Part shown: positions 34,294 to 44,293 of the stretch, piece by piece | Position numbering within the stretch: the first letter of the stretch is position 1 | How the letters are laid out: the number at the start of each line of letters is the position of its first letter | Assembly (NCBI RefSeq): GCF_008033135.1 | Contig: NZ_CP041335.1 | Coordinates: 3,911,925-3,975,924, forward strand | DNA: 64,000 nucleotides | Direction: 5' to 3' | From: Chitinolyticbacter meiyuanensis | GTDB taxonomy: Bacteria; Pseudomonadota; Gammaproteobacteria; Burkholderiales; Chitinibacteraceae | Position numbers and translations under genes: made by a program | The notes under the pieces: generated by a model | What the model saw: only the letters and a program-made list of their open reading frames with translations | Database searches by the model: none | What the model was told of the DNA's origin: nothing

Positions 34294-35427
34294 TCAATCC
34301 AGCGTGCGGCGGTAGAACTTCACTGCGATCGCCATCACCACAGCGGTGAACAACAGCAGCGGCCAGATGCTGGGCCACAGATCCCACCAGCCGTTGCCCT
34401 TGAGCAGGATGCCGCGGATCAGCCGGTTGAAATGGGTCAGCGGCAGCACATTGCCGATGTATTGCGCCCATTGCGGCATGCCGCGGAACGGGAACATGAA
34501 GCCCGACAGCAGGATGTTGGGCAGGAAATAGAACATGGTCAGCTGCATGGCCTGCAGCTGGTTCTGCGCCAGTGACGACAAGGTGATGCCGACGGTGAGC
34601 GTGGCGGCGATGAACAGCAGCGCGGCGCAGTAGACGGCGATAAGGCTGCCGGCGAACGGCACGTGGAATACCCAGCGCGCGGCCAGGAGGATGATGGTGG
34701 CCTGAATCAAGCCGATGGCGATGTAGGGCACGATCTTGCCAGTCATCACCTCGATTGGCCGCACGGGGGTCGCCAGCAGGTTTTCCATGGTGCCGCGCTC
34801 GCGTTCGCGCGTCATCGCCAGGCCCGTCATCATCACCATGGTCATGGTCAGGATCACCCCCATCAGGCCGGGCACGGTGTTGTACTGCGAGTTGCCCTCG
34901 GGGTTGTAGAGCCGGTGCACCCGCACCTCGAACGGAGCCGGCTGGCCGGCGAGCCGGGCATCGGGGCCTCGAATGTCGTGCCGCACCACGCTCTGCGCGA
35001 TCTCGCCTACCGCAGCCAGCGCCATGCCAGTGGCGGCAGGATCGGTGGCGTCGGCCTCGATCAACAGCGCAGGGCGCTCGCCGCGCAGCAGATCGCGGGT
35101 GAACCCCGCCGGCACCGTCAGCACGAACTGCACCTCTGCTTGCGCCAGCGCCGCGCGGGCAGCCTCCTCGCTAGTCAGCGTGCCAGCGATGTCGAAATAA
35201 TCCGAATGCCGCATCGCGGTGACGAAGCTGCGGGTGAATTCACTGTGATCGTGCAGCACCACGGCGGTTGGCATATGGCGCGGGTCGGCATTGATGGCGA
35301 AGCCGAACAGCGCCAGCTGCACGATGGGCAGGCCGATGATCATGCCGAAGGTGATTCGGTCGCGCCGCAGCTGCAGGAACTCCTTGAGCACGATGCCCCA
35401 CCAGCGCGCCAGCGAGAACAGCTTCAT
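34294..35427 (-). CDS. ABC-2 type transporter permease (YhhJ/YbhR-like)
   Basis: A 377-residue ABC-2 permease with one N-terminal helix (about 22-44), a large periplasmic domain (about 46-175), and five C-terminal helices (about 185-370; MTMVMMTGLAMTRERERGTMENLLATPVRP, given in two parts MTMVMMTGLAMTRERERG and TMENLLATPVRP). The RERGTMENLL motif is the family coupling loop. The gene overlaps the ATPase stop by four bases. With the ATPase, MFP and outer-membrane gene it should export drugs or other hydrophobic compounds. Confidence 0.93.
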   Translation of the reverse strand: MKLFSLARWWGIVLKEFLQLRRDRITFGMIIGLPIVQLALFGFAINADPRHMPTAVVLHDHSEFTRSFVTAMRHSDYFDIAGTLTSEEAARAALAQAEVQFVLTVPAGFTRDLLRGERPALLIEADATDPAATGMALAAVGEIAQSVVRHDIRGPDARLAGQPAPFEVRVHRLYNPEGNSQYNTVPGLMGVILTMTMVMMTGLAMTRERERGTMENLLATPVRPIEVMTGKIVPYIAIGLIQATIILLAARWVFHVPFAGSLIAVYCAALLFIAATLTVGITLSSLAQNQLQAMQLTMFYFLPNILLSGFMFPFRGMPQWAQYIGNVLPLTHFNRLIRGILLKGNGWWDLWPSIWPLLLFTAVVMAIAVKFYRRTLD

Positions 35428-36362
35428 GGCCGCACTCCAGGGCCGAAGTTGTCGGCCGAGCGGTTCATCATGTAGATGAACACATCCTCCAGTCCGGTCT
35501 GGGCCGGCTCCAACCGGCGCTGTTGCTGCCGCGCCAGCTCGCGCAGCGTGGCTTCGAGCGCAGCGGCATCACGGCCGCTCACGTGCAGTGCGTTGCCGAA
35601 GGCCACTGTCTGCTCCACGCCCGGCGCATCGCGCAGCGTTTGCGCGAGATCGACCAGGCCTTCGCCGTACAGCGTCCAGGTCGCGAGACCCTGCCCGGCG
35701 ATGATCTCGTCGGCCGTGCCCTGAGCCAGCAGCCGGCCGTAGGCGATGTACGCCAGCTTGTGGCAGCGCTCGGCTTCGTCCATGTAGTGGGTGGACACCA
35801 GCACCGAGATGCCGCGCGCCGCCAGCCGGTGCAGCTCCTCCCAGAAATCACGCCGCGCCGTGGGATCGACCCCGGCGGTCGGCTCGTCAAGCAGCAACAG
35901 CTGCGGCTCGTGCAGCAGACAGGCCGCCAGCGCCAGCCGCTGTTTCCAGCCACCGGACAGCGAGCCGGTCAACTGATCGGCGCGGCCGGTCAGGCCCAGT
36001 TCATCCAGCGTGCGTTCGACGCGTGCGCGCCGGTCCGGCATCTGGTAGATGCGGGCAACGAAATCCAGGTTCTCGCGCAGCGTCAGGTCCTCCCAGTAGG
36101 AGAACTTCTGCGTCATGTAGCCAACGCGCCGCTTGATCTCGTCAGCCTGGCTGCGGATGTCGTAACCCAGGCACTGGCCACTGCCGGCATCGGGCGTCAA
36201 CAGCCCGCACATCATGCGGATCGACGTGGTCTTGCCACTGCCGTTGGGGCCGAGGAAGCCGAAGATCTCGCCACGCCGCACCTGCAGCGACACGCCGTCC
36301 ACCACCCGCTTGTCGCCGAACTGCTTCGACAACCCCTGCACGTCGATCGCGTAGTCGCTCAT
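35424..36362 (-). CDS. ABC transporter ATP-binding protein
   Basis: A 312-residue ATPase with Walker A GPNGSGKTTS (about 38-47), Q-loop YMTQKFSYWEDLT, signature LSGGWKQR, and Walker B LLLLDEPTAGVDP, followed by the His switch STHYMDEAERC. It matches ATPases paired with ABC-2 permeases of the YhiH/YbhF group; here it is a single-domain version. The ATG at 36362 overlaps the MFP stop (ATGA); the frame continues far upstream, but that part is antisense-like to the MFP gene. Confidence 0.94.
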   Translation of the reverse strand: MSDYAIDVQGLSKQFGDKRVVDGVSLQVRRGEIFGFLGPNGSGKTTSIRMMCGLLTPDAGSGQCLGYDIRSQADEIKRRVGYMTQKFSYWEDLTLRENLDFVARIYQMPDRRARVERTLDELGLTGRADQLTGSLSGGWKQRLALAACLLHEPQLLLLDEPTAGVDPTARRDFWEELHRLAARGISVLVSTHYMDEAERCHKLAYIAYGRLLAQGTADEIIAGQGLATWTLYGEGLVDLAQTLRDAPGVEQTVAFGNALHVSGRDAAALEATLRELARQQQRRLEPAQTGLEDVFIYMMNRSADNFGPGVRP

Positions 36363-37309
36363 CGCGCGTTCACCGTCACCGGCAGGCCCGGCTGCAGCGT
36401 CGCCGCGGCGGCGGCGTCCGGCCGCGCCTCGACCATGAACACCAGCTTGTCGCGGGTATCGTTGCTGTAGATCACCGGTGGCGTGTACTCGGCCTGCGGC
36501 GCCACGTAGTCGATGCGGGCAGCAAGTCCTTCGCCGCAAGCAGCGCACGCCAGCGTGACGCTGCTGCCCGGCTGCAGCTGGCCCAGCGCCGCCTGCGGCA
36601 CGAAGAAGCGCACCTTCACGTTGCCCGGTGGCAGCAGGCGCAGCACAGGGCTGCCGGCCGGCACCCACTCGCCAACGCGATACAGCGTATCGGCAACCAG
36701 GGCCGCCTTTGGCGCGCGCTGTGCCTTCTGGCCCAGCGCCCAGTCCGCCTGCGCCAGTGCACCACGCGCGGCGTCGATCTGCGCCTTGAGCGCTGCCGAT
36801 TGCGCCTCGCGCCCCGGCAATTGCGCCACGGTGAGCTCGGCGCGCAGCCGCTGCAGTTCGGCCGTGGCGGCCAGTGCCGTGGTCCGGCTCTGTTCCAGCT
36901 GAGCCTCGGCGATGCCACCGGCCCGCAGTTGCGCTTCGTCGCGCACCCGTTGCTGCTCGGCGCGCCGCGCCTCGGCCTCGGCGGAGGCCAGCTGCGCCCT
37001 GAGCACCGCCAGCTCCTGCGGGCGCTTGCCGCTTTGCAGATCGCGCCATTGCGCCTCGCTGGTCGCCAGTTGTGCCGCGCGTTGCGCACGCAATGCCGTT
37101 TCGTAATCGGCTTCCAGCGCGAACAGCGGCGCACCCTGCACCACCTGCTGGCCACGCACGGCATTCAGCGTGGAGAGCCTTCCGGCCTCCCCTGCCGCGA
37201 CCGCGACATACTCGCCCTCGACATAACCCTGGTAGCCGGACGGTGCCTCGCTGGAACAGGCCGCGAGCAAGGCCGCAGCAACCAGCGATGGAAACAGCAG
37301 GATGCGCAT
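36359..37309 (-). CDS. HlyD-family membrane fusion lipoprotein
   Basis: A 316-residue periplasmic adaptor with a lipobox LLAACS (Cys at about 18), a biotinyl-lipoyl-like hairpin (GYVEGEYVAVAAGEAGRLS), a long alpha-helical coiled coil (about 70-200, rich in Ala, Gln, Arg and Glu), and the beta-barrel RFFVPQAALGQLQPGSSV. It bridges the ABC permease and the outer-membrane channel, as YhiI/YbhG do. Its start overlaps the TetR stop by one base and its stop overlaps the ATPase start by four. Confidence 0.92.
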   Translation of the reverse strand: MRILLFPSLVAAALLAACSSEAPSGYQGYVEGEYVAVAAGEAGRLSTLNAVRGQQVVQGAPLFALEADYETALRAQRAAQLATSEAQWRDLQSGKRPQELAVLRAQLASAEAEARRAEQQRVRDEAQLRAGGIAEAQLEQSRTTALAATAELQRLRAELTVAQLPGREAQSAALKAQIDAARGALAQADWALGQKAQRAPKAALVADTLYRVGEWVPAGSPVLRLLPPGNVKVRFFVPQAALGQLQPGSSVTLACAACGEGLAARIDYVAPQAEYTPPVIYSNDTRDKLVFMVEARPDAAAAATLQPGLPVTVNAR

Positions 37310-37968
37310 CAGGAATCCTCCCTGGGCGTGGAAAGGCCATGCAGCAGCAGCGCAGTGGCATGACGGGCGATGAGATCGGGATCGGGCGTGGGAAAGCCGG
37401 GCACTGTCGCCAGCAGCCGCAGCACAACAAAGGGCAGCATCACCAGGCCCAGCACCGATACCGGCATCAATCGTGGCGCGATGTCCGGGTGCAGCTCACC
37501 ACGCACCTGCGCCGCGGTGAGCGCGGCAGCGAGCTTCTGTAGCTGCGAGAGCGGCAGCCGCGCCAGCATCCGTTCGCGCAGTAGGCCGCTGTCGTTGAGC
37601 ACCTCGCCGATCCACAGCGTGGGCAACCACGGCAGCTCGGCCACGCGCGCAGTGAGGCGGGCAATCACCTCGCGCAACTGCGCACGCGCATCGTCGGGGG
37701 CATCGTCGATCGCCGCCCATACCTGGGCGATGTTTGGGGCCAGGCGCTCGTCGACCAGCGCATCGAGCAGCCGGTCGCGATTGCTGAAGTAGTAGTGAAC
37801 CATTGCCGGGGTGACGCCGGCCGCCTTGGCCACCTGCGCCATGCTGGTGGCGGCAATGCCTTGGCGGGCATAGAGGGCGATAGCAGCATCGAGCAGGCCG
37901 GCGCGCACGTCCTGCTCGGCATTGGCAGTGGGGCGGCCGCGACTGCGGCTGGGTGGTGGGCTGGTCAT
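37309..37968 (-). CDS. TetR-family transcriptional regulator
   Basis: A 219-residue repressor with an N-terminal helix-turn-helix (about 20-66; TSMAQVAKAAGVTPAMVHYYFSNRDRLLDALV in two parts, HTH core TSMAQVAKAAGVTPAMVHYY) and a C-terminal helical ligand domain like that of CmeR/YbiH-type regulators. It is the first gene of the efflux operon and a perfect palindrome sits 12 bases before its start, so autoregulation of the whole operon is very likely. The inducer would be a pump substrate. Confidence 0.92.
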   Translation of the reverse strand: MTSPPPSRSRGRPTANAEQDVRAGLLDAAIALYARQGIAATSMAQVAKAAGVTPAMVHYYFSNRDRLLDALVDERLAPNIAQVWAAIDDAPDDARAQLREVIARLTARVAELPWLPTLWIGEVLNDSGLLRERMLARLPLSQLQKLAAALTAAQVRGELHPDIAPRLMPVSVLGLVMLPFVVLRLLATVPGFPTPDPDLIARHATALLLHGLSTPREDS

Positions 37969-37979
37969 GCAGCCACCAT

Positions 37980-37999
37980 AATTAAATACACATTTAATT
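37980..37999. promoter_or_regulatory. TetR operator palindrome
   Basis: AATTAAAT and ATTTAATT (37980-37987 and 37992-37999) form a perfect 8-bp inverted repeat with a 4-base spacer, in an otherwise GC-rich region, 12 bases upstream of the TetR start. It is in the right place for autoregulation and control of the efflux operon. Confidence 0.8.
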
Positions 38000-38049
38000 T
38001 CAACCCAGCTCGGGCCGGCCCGATGATCGGTTGGCTGGCTCGATCCCGC

Positions 38050-39021
38050 TCAGCGCAGCCGCGCGCTCAGCCGATAGCCCACCTTCATGGGTACGCCGGC
38101 CTGCAGCGCCAAGCCGTGCCGCCCCGCCAGCGGATGCTGCTGCGGCGGCGTGGCAACGCGCGCCAGATCGAACACGCTGTTCGCCGGCTCGATGCCCAGC
38201 GCGAAATGGCGTCCGTGCCATGGCGCGTGACGACGGCCACCGTTGCTGAACCACAGCAGCGCATCCGGCAACTGGCTGGCATCCCAATCGAGCGCCACAT
38301 CGGCCTGCGGATAGCGCAACACGAAAGGTGGCCGGCAATCGGCCAGTTGCACCAGCTCCTCGGTGGGATACGGCAGCGGCAGGCGGCGATGATCGACCGG
38401 GCCTTCCGCCGTCGGCAGAGCCGCCAGCGATGCCGTGGTGCAGTCCGCCGTGATGCGCGAGATGCCGGGCTCTTGCGGCACCGGGTAGGTATGCACCGCT
38501 GCGTAACCACCGCCGACCAGCTCCAGCCCGTCAGCCGGCACCGTGAAGGTGGGATGCAGCGCGAACGGCAGCATGGCATCGCGTCGTGCATGAATGGTCA
38601 GCGTCACCGTCAGTGCCGGGGCATCCGGATCGGCCCGCACCGTGCGTTCCAGCCGTGCCACCGGGCTGGCTGCCGGATAGTCGATGGCAATGGTCAGCGC
38701 ATCCGCTTCAACGGTGTCGACCCGCTGCCACTCGTGGTTGGCGCAGTAGCCGTGATCCCAGCCATCGTCAGCCTCCCGCAGTTGCCAGCCCGCCGGCAGA
38801 TCGGTGCGGGACTGGCTCATGCCGAAGGGCAGGCAAGGCCATTCGCCACGCAGCCCGCGCAGCACGCCGGGCAGCGCCGGATCAGGCTGCCAAGGCGCCA
38901 CCTGCAGGGGAGAAATCTCGGCGCCATTCGCCAGCCAGAAGCGCACCGGCGCCAGCATGCCGCCGAGCGCCTGCACGGTGAATTCGCCGTGCGCCCAGCC
39001 CAGGGTCCAGTGCGTGCTCAT
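38050..39021 (-). CDS. aldose 1-epimerase (mutarotase) family protein
   Basis: A 323-residue beta-sandwich sugar mutarotase-fold protein. Visible points are FALHPTFTVP (catalytic His region) and ANSVFDLARV near the end. Mutarotases interconvert alpha and beta anomers of hexoses. The ATG at 39021 overlaps the permease stop by four bases and is chosen over much longer open frames that run into the permease gene. Its place in the sugar operon suggests it prepares an imported hexose for the next enzyme. Confidence 0.85.
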   Translation of the reverse strand: MSTHWTLGWAHGEFTVQALGGMLAPVRFWLANGAEISPLQVAPWQPDPALPGVLRGLRGEWPCLPFGMSQSRTDLPAGWQLREADDGWDHGYCANHEWQRVDTVEADALTIAIDYPAASPVARLERTVRADPDAPALTVTLTIHARRDAMLPFALHPTFTVPADGLELVGGGYAAVHTYPVPQEPGISRITADCTTASLAALPTAEGPVDHRRLPLPYPTEELVQLADCRPPFVLRYPQADVALDWDASQLPDALLWFSNGGRRHAPWHGRHFALGIEPANSVFDLARVATPPQQHPLAGRHGLALQAGVPMKVGYRLSARLR

Positions 39022-40007
39022 TGCGCGCGCTTGCCGCCGAAGAACTTGTCGACGGTGACGGCAACGATGATCAGCGCCCCCATCACGATCTGCTGGTAGT
39101 ACGACTGCACGTTCATGATGTTGAGGATGTTGTTGATCACGCCGATGATCAGCCCGCCCACCACCACGCCGGGGATGCGGCCACGGCCGCCGAAGAAGCT
39201 GGTGCCGCCGATGATGGCCGATGCGATGGCGAAGGTCTCGAAACCGACACCGGCATTGGGCTCCGCCGCGGCGGTACGCGCCACGGTGATCACCCCGGCG
39301 ATGCCGGCGCACAGGCCGGAGATCATGAACACCACCAGCGTGTGGCGCTTGATATCGATGCCAGAGAACCATGCAGCCTGCGCATTGCCGCCCAACGCAT
39401 AGATGTTGCGGCCGAGCTTGGTGTGCTTGGTGATGAACCACAGCACCGCCGCCACCACCAGCGCAATCAGCACCGGCACCGGAAGGCCCAGCAGCCGGCC
39501 GGCGATCACGTCGGAGAAGCCCGGATCGAAGCCGAATACCGAGCGCGCATCCGAGATGATCAGCGTGAGCCCGCGATAGATCGCCACCGTGCCCAGCGTG
39601 ATGATGAAGGGGTGCAACCCGGTGAGGTTGACCAACAGGCCGTTCACCGCGCCAAGCAGCGCGCCCAGCAGCACGCCGCCGAGCAGGATGGCGAGCGGGT
39701 ACGGCACGCCGGCCATCATCAGCTGGGCCGTCACCATGCCGGTCAGTGCCAGCATGGAGCCGACCGACAGGTCGATGCCGGCGATCAGGATGGTGAAGAA
39801 CACGCCGCAGGCGAGCAGCACCATCACCGAGCTTTGCAGCAGCACCTGCAGCAGGTTGTCGCTGGTGAGGAAGTATTGCGGCGACAGCGCGCCGGAAATG
39901 GCGAACAGGATGACCAGCACGCCGAAGGTGCCGTACTCCTGCCACAGCGTGGCGAAATCGCGGGATTTGGGCTGGCTCATGGCGGGGGCCGTCGAAGTGG
40001 GGTTCAT
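39018..40007 (-). CDS. sugar ABC transporter permease (RbsC/AlsC-like)
   Basis: A 329-residue inner-membrane permease with about ten helices and the family motifs LIAGIDLSVGSMLALTG and GRNIYALGGNAQAAWFSGI. The closest likeness I can recall is AlsC, the D-allose permease. Start at 40007 has GGAA upstream. It lies between the ATPase and mutarotase genes in one operon. Confidence 0.92.
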   Translation of the reverse strand: MNPTSTAPAMSQPKSRDFATLWQEYGTFGVLVILFAISGALSPQYFLTSDNLLQVLLQSSVMVLLACGVFFTILIAGIDLSVGSMLALTGMVTAQLMMAGVPYPLAILLGGVLLGALLGAVNGLLVNLTGLHPFIITLGTVAIYRGLTLIISDARSVFGFDPGFSDVIAGRLLGLPVPVLIALVVAAVLWFITKHTKLGRNIYALGGNAQAAWFSGIDIKRHTLVVFMISGLCAGIAGVITVARTAAAEPNAGVGFETFAIASAIIGGTSFFGGRGRIPGVVVGGLIIGVINNILNIMNVQSYYQQIVMGALIIVAVTVDKFFGGKRAQ

Positions 40008-40047
40008 GATGGATTCCTTGCCCGCAACCGGGCCGTCGGGATGCGGG

Positions 40048-41556
<1,509 letters not shown>

Positions 41557-41609
41557 GGTGCACACCTCACTGCGTGGCCGGCAGCCGCGAGCGGCCGCCG
41601 GCGCCGGGA

Positions 41610-42554
41610 TCAGTCGACGCGGCCGCGCTTGGCCATGATGTAGGCATCGACCGGCACGAACTTCGGTTCGGTCGTGGCGCTCATCGCTGGCTTCTTGGCC
41701 ACGGCATCGAGCAGCATGTCGAGGCAGGCCGCGCCGATTGCACCCGGGTTCTGCGCCACGGTGGCGGACAACTCGCCGCGCTTCACCGAATCGAGCGCCT
41801 CGGGCACGCCGTCGGTGCCGACCACGATCACCTTGCCCAGCTTGCCGGCGTTCTTCACCGCCTGCACCGCGCCCAGCGCCATGGTGTCGTTGGCGGCGTA
41901 GATGGCCTTGAGGTCCGGATTGCGCTGCAGGATGTTGGTCACCACGTCGAGCGCGCGGGAGCGATCCCAGTCGGCCGGCTGGCTGGCGACGATGGGCACG
42001 CCCTTGGCCGCCTTGAATGCCTTGGTCACGCCGTTCTTGCGCGCCTCGCCCGACACATTGCCGGCCTTGCCTTCGATCACGGCGACCTTGCCGCCGGCCG
42101 GGCCCATCAACTTGGCGATGTAACGGCCGGCCTTCTCGCCCAGCGCCACGTTGTCGGTACTGGCAAAGCCAACCACGCTGCCCCCGGCGGCGCGCAGCTG
42201 GTTCACGTCGACCTTCTCGTCGATGTTCACCACGTACACGCCCTTCTTGTTGGCCTTGGCAATGGCCTGCACCAGGTTCACCGGCGAGATCGGCGCCACG
42301 CCGATGCCCTTGTAGTTCTTGTTCACCACGTCCTCGACCAGCCGCTGCTGGCCCTGCAGGTCGTCCTCGCTGGCCGGGGCCAGGATGTCGACCTTCACGC
42401 CGCGCTGCTTGGCGCGTGCCTCGATGCCTTCCTTCATCGCCACCCAGTAAGGGCCGGACAGCGTCTTCAGCACCATGGCCACATCGGCCGCCTGCGCGGC
42501 ACCGGCGAACATCGTCATCGCGGCCACGGCCGCTGTCATCATCTTCCAGTTCAT
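41610..42554 (-). CDS. periplasmic sugar-binding protein (AlsB/RbsB-like)
   Basis: A 314-residue binding protein with a signal peptide (about 1-22, cleaving after AQA) and the two-lobe LacI-type fold. Several stretches follow the E. coli D-allose-binding protein AlsB closely, such as VLKTLSGPYWVAMKEGIE, NKNYKGIGVAPISPVNLV, EGKAGNVSGEARKNGVTKAF and ASQPADWDR. This supports a hexose or ketohexose ligand such as allose or allulose over ribose. It is second to the kinase in the operon. Confidence 0.93.
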   Translation of the reverse strand: MNWKMMTAAVAAMTMFAGAAQAADVAMVLKTLSGPYWVAMKEGIEARAKQRGVKVDILAPASEDDLQGQQRLVEDVVNKNYKGIGVAPISPVNLVQAIAKANKKGVYVVNIDEKVDVNQLRAAGGSVVGFASTDNVALGEKAGRYIAKLMGPAGGKVAVIEGKAGNVSGEARKNGVTKAFKAAKGVPIVASQPADWDRSRALDVVTNILQRNPDLKAIYAANDTMALGAVQAVKNAGKLGKVIVVGTDGVPEALDSVKRGELSATVAQNPGAIGAACLDMLLDAVAKKPAMSATTEPKFVPVDAYIMAKRGRVD

Positions 42555-42596
42555 GGTCTTGCTCCTCGTTCCTGTAGGGGGTCGTCGCGTCCGGCC

Positions 42597-43226
42597 TCAG
42601 TCGGGCCAGCGGAAAACCAGATCGGCGCGCGGGCGGGTGGTGGCGATCAGCTGGGCATTGGGCTCATCGGTATGCGCCACCCAGTCGATCGCCGCCGCCT
42701 CGCTGCGGCCGTAATGCATGTGCCTTGCCACCAGCCGGCGGCGGCGCAGTTCGTCGTCCACATCCACGTACCAGGCCGCATCCAGCAGCGGCCGCACCCG
42801 GGCCCAGTGCCCACGTTCCAGGAACAGGTAGTTGCCTTCGGTGATCACCAGCTGCGTCTGCGGCAGCACCGGAATGGCACCGGCGATCGGCTCCTCGATC
42901 TCGCGGCGGAAAGCGGGGGCGTAGACGATCTCGTCGGCCGGCTGCTCGCGCAATCGCGCCAGCAGTGCCACATAGCCGGCGGCATCGAAGGTGTCTTCCG
43001 CGCCCTTGCGCTCGCCGCGCCCCAGCCGCGCCAGCTCCACGTTGGCGAAGTGGTAGCCATCCATCGGCACCACCACCGCCCGCTCACCCAGATGGGCCAG
43101 TAGCGCCTCGGCCAGCGTGGACTTGCCCGAGCCAGGCGCGCCGGCCAAGCCGAGCAGCTTGCGGCGGCCATCGGCCAGCAGGGCGTCGACGCGTTCGAGG
43201 CAGGAAGGGGGCAAGACGTGGGTCAT
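42597..43226 (-). CDS. FrcK/uridine-kinase-like P-loop sugar kinase
   Basis: A 209-residue P-loop protein with Walker A GAPGSGKST (about 29-37), a MDGYHF substrate motif, and the ITEGNYLFLE block. It resembles the nucleoside-kinase-like proteins (FrcK, YFH7, CoaA-like) often found at the end of fructose/sugar ABC operons. In this operon it would phosphorylate the imported or epimerised hexose. It follows the epimerase gene by 21 bases. Phosphate acceptor is inferred only from context. Confidence 0.85.
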   Translation of the reverse strand: MTHVLPPSCLERVDALLADGRRKLLGLAGAPGSGKSTLAEALLAHLGERAVVVPMDGYHFANVELARLGRGERKGAEDTFDAAGYVALLARLREQPADEIVYAPAFRREIEEPIAGAIPVLPQTQLVITEGNYLFLERGHWARVRPLLDAAWYVDVDDELRRRRLVARHMHYGRSEAAAIDWVAHTDEPNAQLIATTRPRADLVFRWPD

Positions 43227-43247
43227 GGTCGATCCATTGATGTGGGT

Positions 43248-44117
43248 TCAGCGCGCGCCGAGGCCGGCGCCCTTGGCCTGGGCCAGCATGAAGCTGCGCG
43301 CATGGGTGGCAAGGTCCATGCCGTCGTCCCACAGGTTGCGCCAGACCGCGAGGTCGTTGGACAGCCCCTGCGCCACCACCGCCGACGAGAAGCTCTCGAA
43401 GGTGATGGGGCCGGCGTAGCGGATCATCGCCAGCGCGTGGAAGAAGGCAGTGAAATCGATGGTGCCCGAACCGAGGTAGCCGCGGTGGCTTTCGCCGATG
43501 TGCACGTAGCCCAGGCGCTCCCCGCACTCGAGCACCGGCTGCACGAAGTCCGCCTCCTCGATATTCATGTGATAGGTGTCCAGGTGCACCACGAGGTTGG
43601 GCGCGCCCACCTCGTCGATCAACGCCAGCGCCTGGCGGGCAGTGTTGATCACATTGCTCTCGTAGCGGTTCACCACCTCGATGCCGATGGTCACGCCACG
43701 GTTGCCGGCGAAATCGGCCAAGCGCTTCAGCGATTGCACCACATTGCGCCGCCCGGCCGCGCTAACGGGATGCCCGTACTTGCCGAGCGCGCTGTAGGGC
43801 ACGCCACCGAAATAGCTGCCGCCCAGGTCGTGCGTGAGCTGCACCGCCTGTTCCAGCAGCGCCACGCCACGCGCCACCACGGCCGCATCCTCGCTCGAGA
43901 CATCGGCATCGAACGCCAGACCGCGCGAGCAGGCCACCTTGAGATCGTGTTGGCGCAACAGATCGCGGATCAGGCCCACGTCCATGCTGGCCGGCTCGTG
44001 CAGCGACAATTCCACCACATCGTAACCGGCCGCCTTGCTCTGGCCGATCACCTTGCGCGCCGCTTCCGGAGCGAGATTGCCCGCCCACACCAGCGCATGT
44101 ATGCCCAAAGGATTCAT
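43248..44117 (-). CDS. ketose 3-epimerase (D-tagatose/D-allulose 3-epimerase family)
   Basis: A 289-residue TIM-barrel sugar isomerase/epimerase. The metal and catalytic residues of the DTE/DAE family are in place: Glu in GIEVVNRYESN, Asp and His in VHLDTYHMN, His in GESHRGYLGSG, and Glu in ITFESFSS. Family members interconvert D-allulose and D-fructose, or D-tagatose and D-sorbose, as free sugars. The ATG at 44117 has GGAGAA upstream. It is the first gene of the operon, divergent from the ROK gene. Confidence 0.88.
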   Translation of the reverse strand: MNPLGIHALVWAGNLAPEAARKVIGQSKAAGYDVVELSLHEPASMDVGLIRDLLRQHDLKVACSRGLAFDADVSSEDAAVVARGVALLEQAVQLTHDLGGSYFGGVPYSALGKYGHPVSAAGRRNVVQSLKRLADFAGNRGVTIGIEVVNRYESNVINTARQALALIDEVGAPNLVVHLDTYHMNIEEADFVQPVLECGERLGYVHIGESHRGYLGSGTIDFTAFFHALAMIRYAGPITFESFSSAVVAQGLSNDLAVWRNLWDDGMDLATHARSFMLAQAKGAGLGAR

Positions 44118-44195
44118 TGCGTTCTCCGTCCGCACCACACTAAATCGTGCACAGCTCGCACCAAGATGGCCACATATGCACAAACCTTGAACAAA

Positions 44196-44211
44196 TAATG
44201 CTTAGTCATTA
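44196..44211. promoter_or_regulatory. candidate operator in the ROK-epimerase gap
   Basis: TAATG and CATTA form an inverted repeat with a 6-base spacer in the middle of the AT-rich 176-bp gap between the divergent ROK gene and the sugar operon. It is a good candidate site for the ROK repressor. Confidence 0.45.
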
Positions 44212-44293
44212 CGCAAAAGTCAACAAGTCACAACGCAAATCATCCTGGATTCGTTACAATCGCTGCATCGAAGCAAACCGAACGCGCAACGTC

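Noticed and set aside
36363..37430. Upstream extension of the ABC ATPase frame
   Set aside because: The extension is antisense-like to the MFP gene; the ATPase starts at 36362 with an ATGA overlap.
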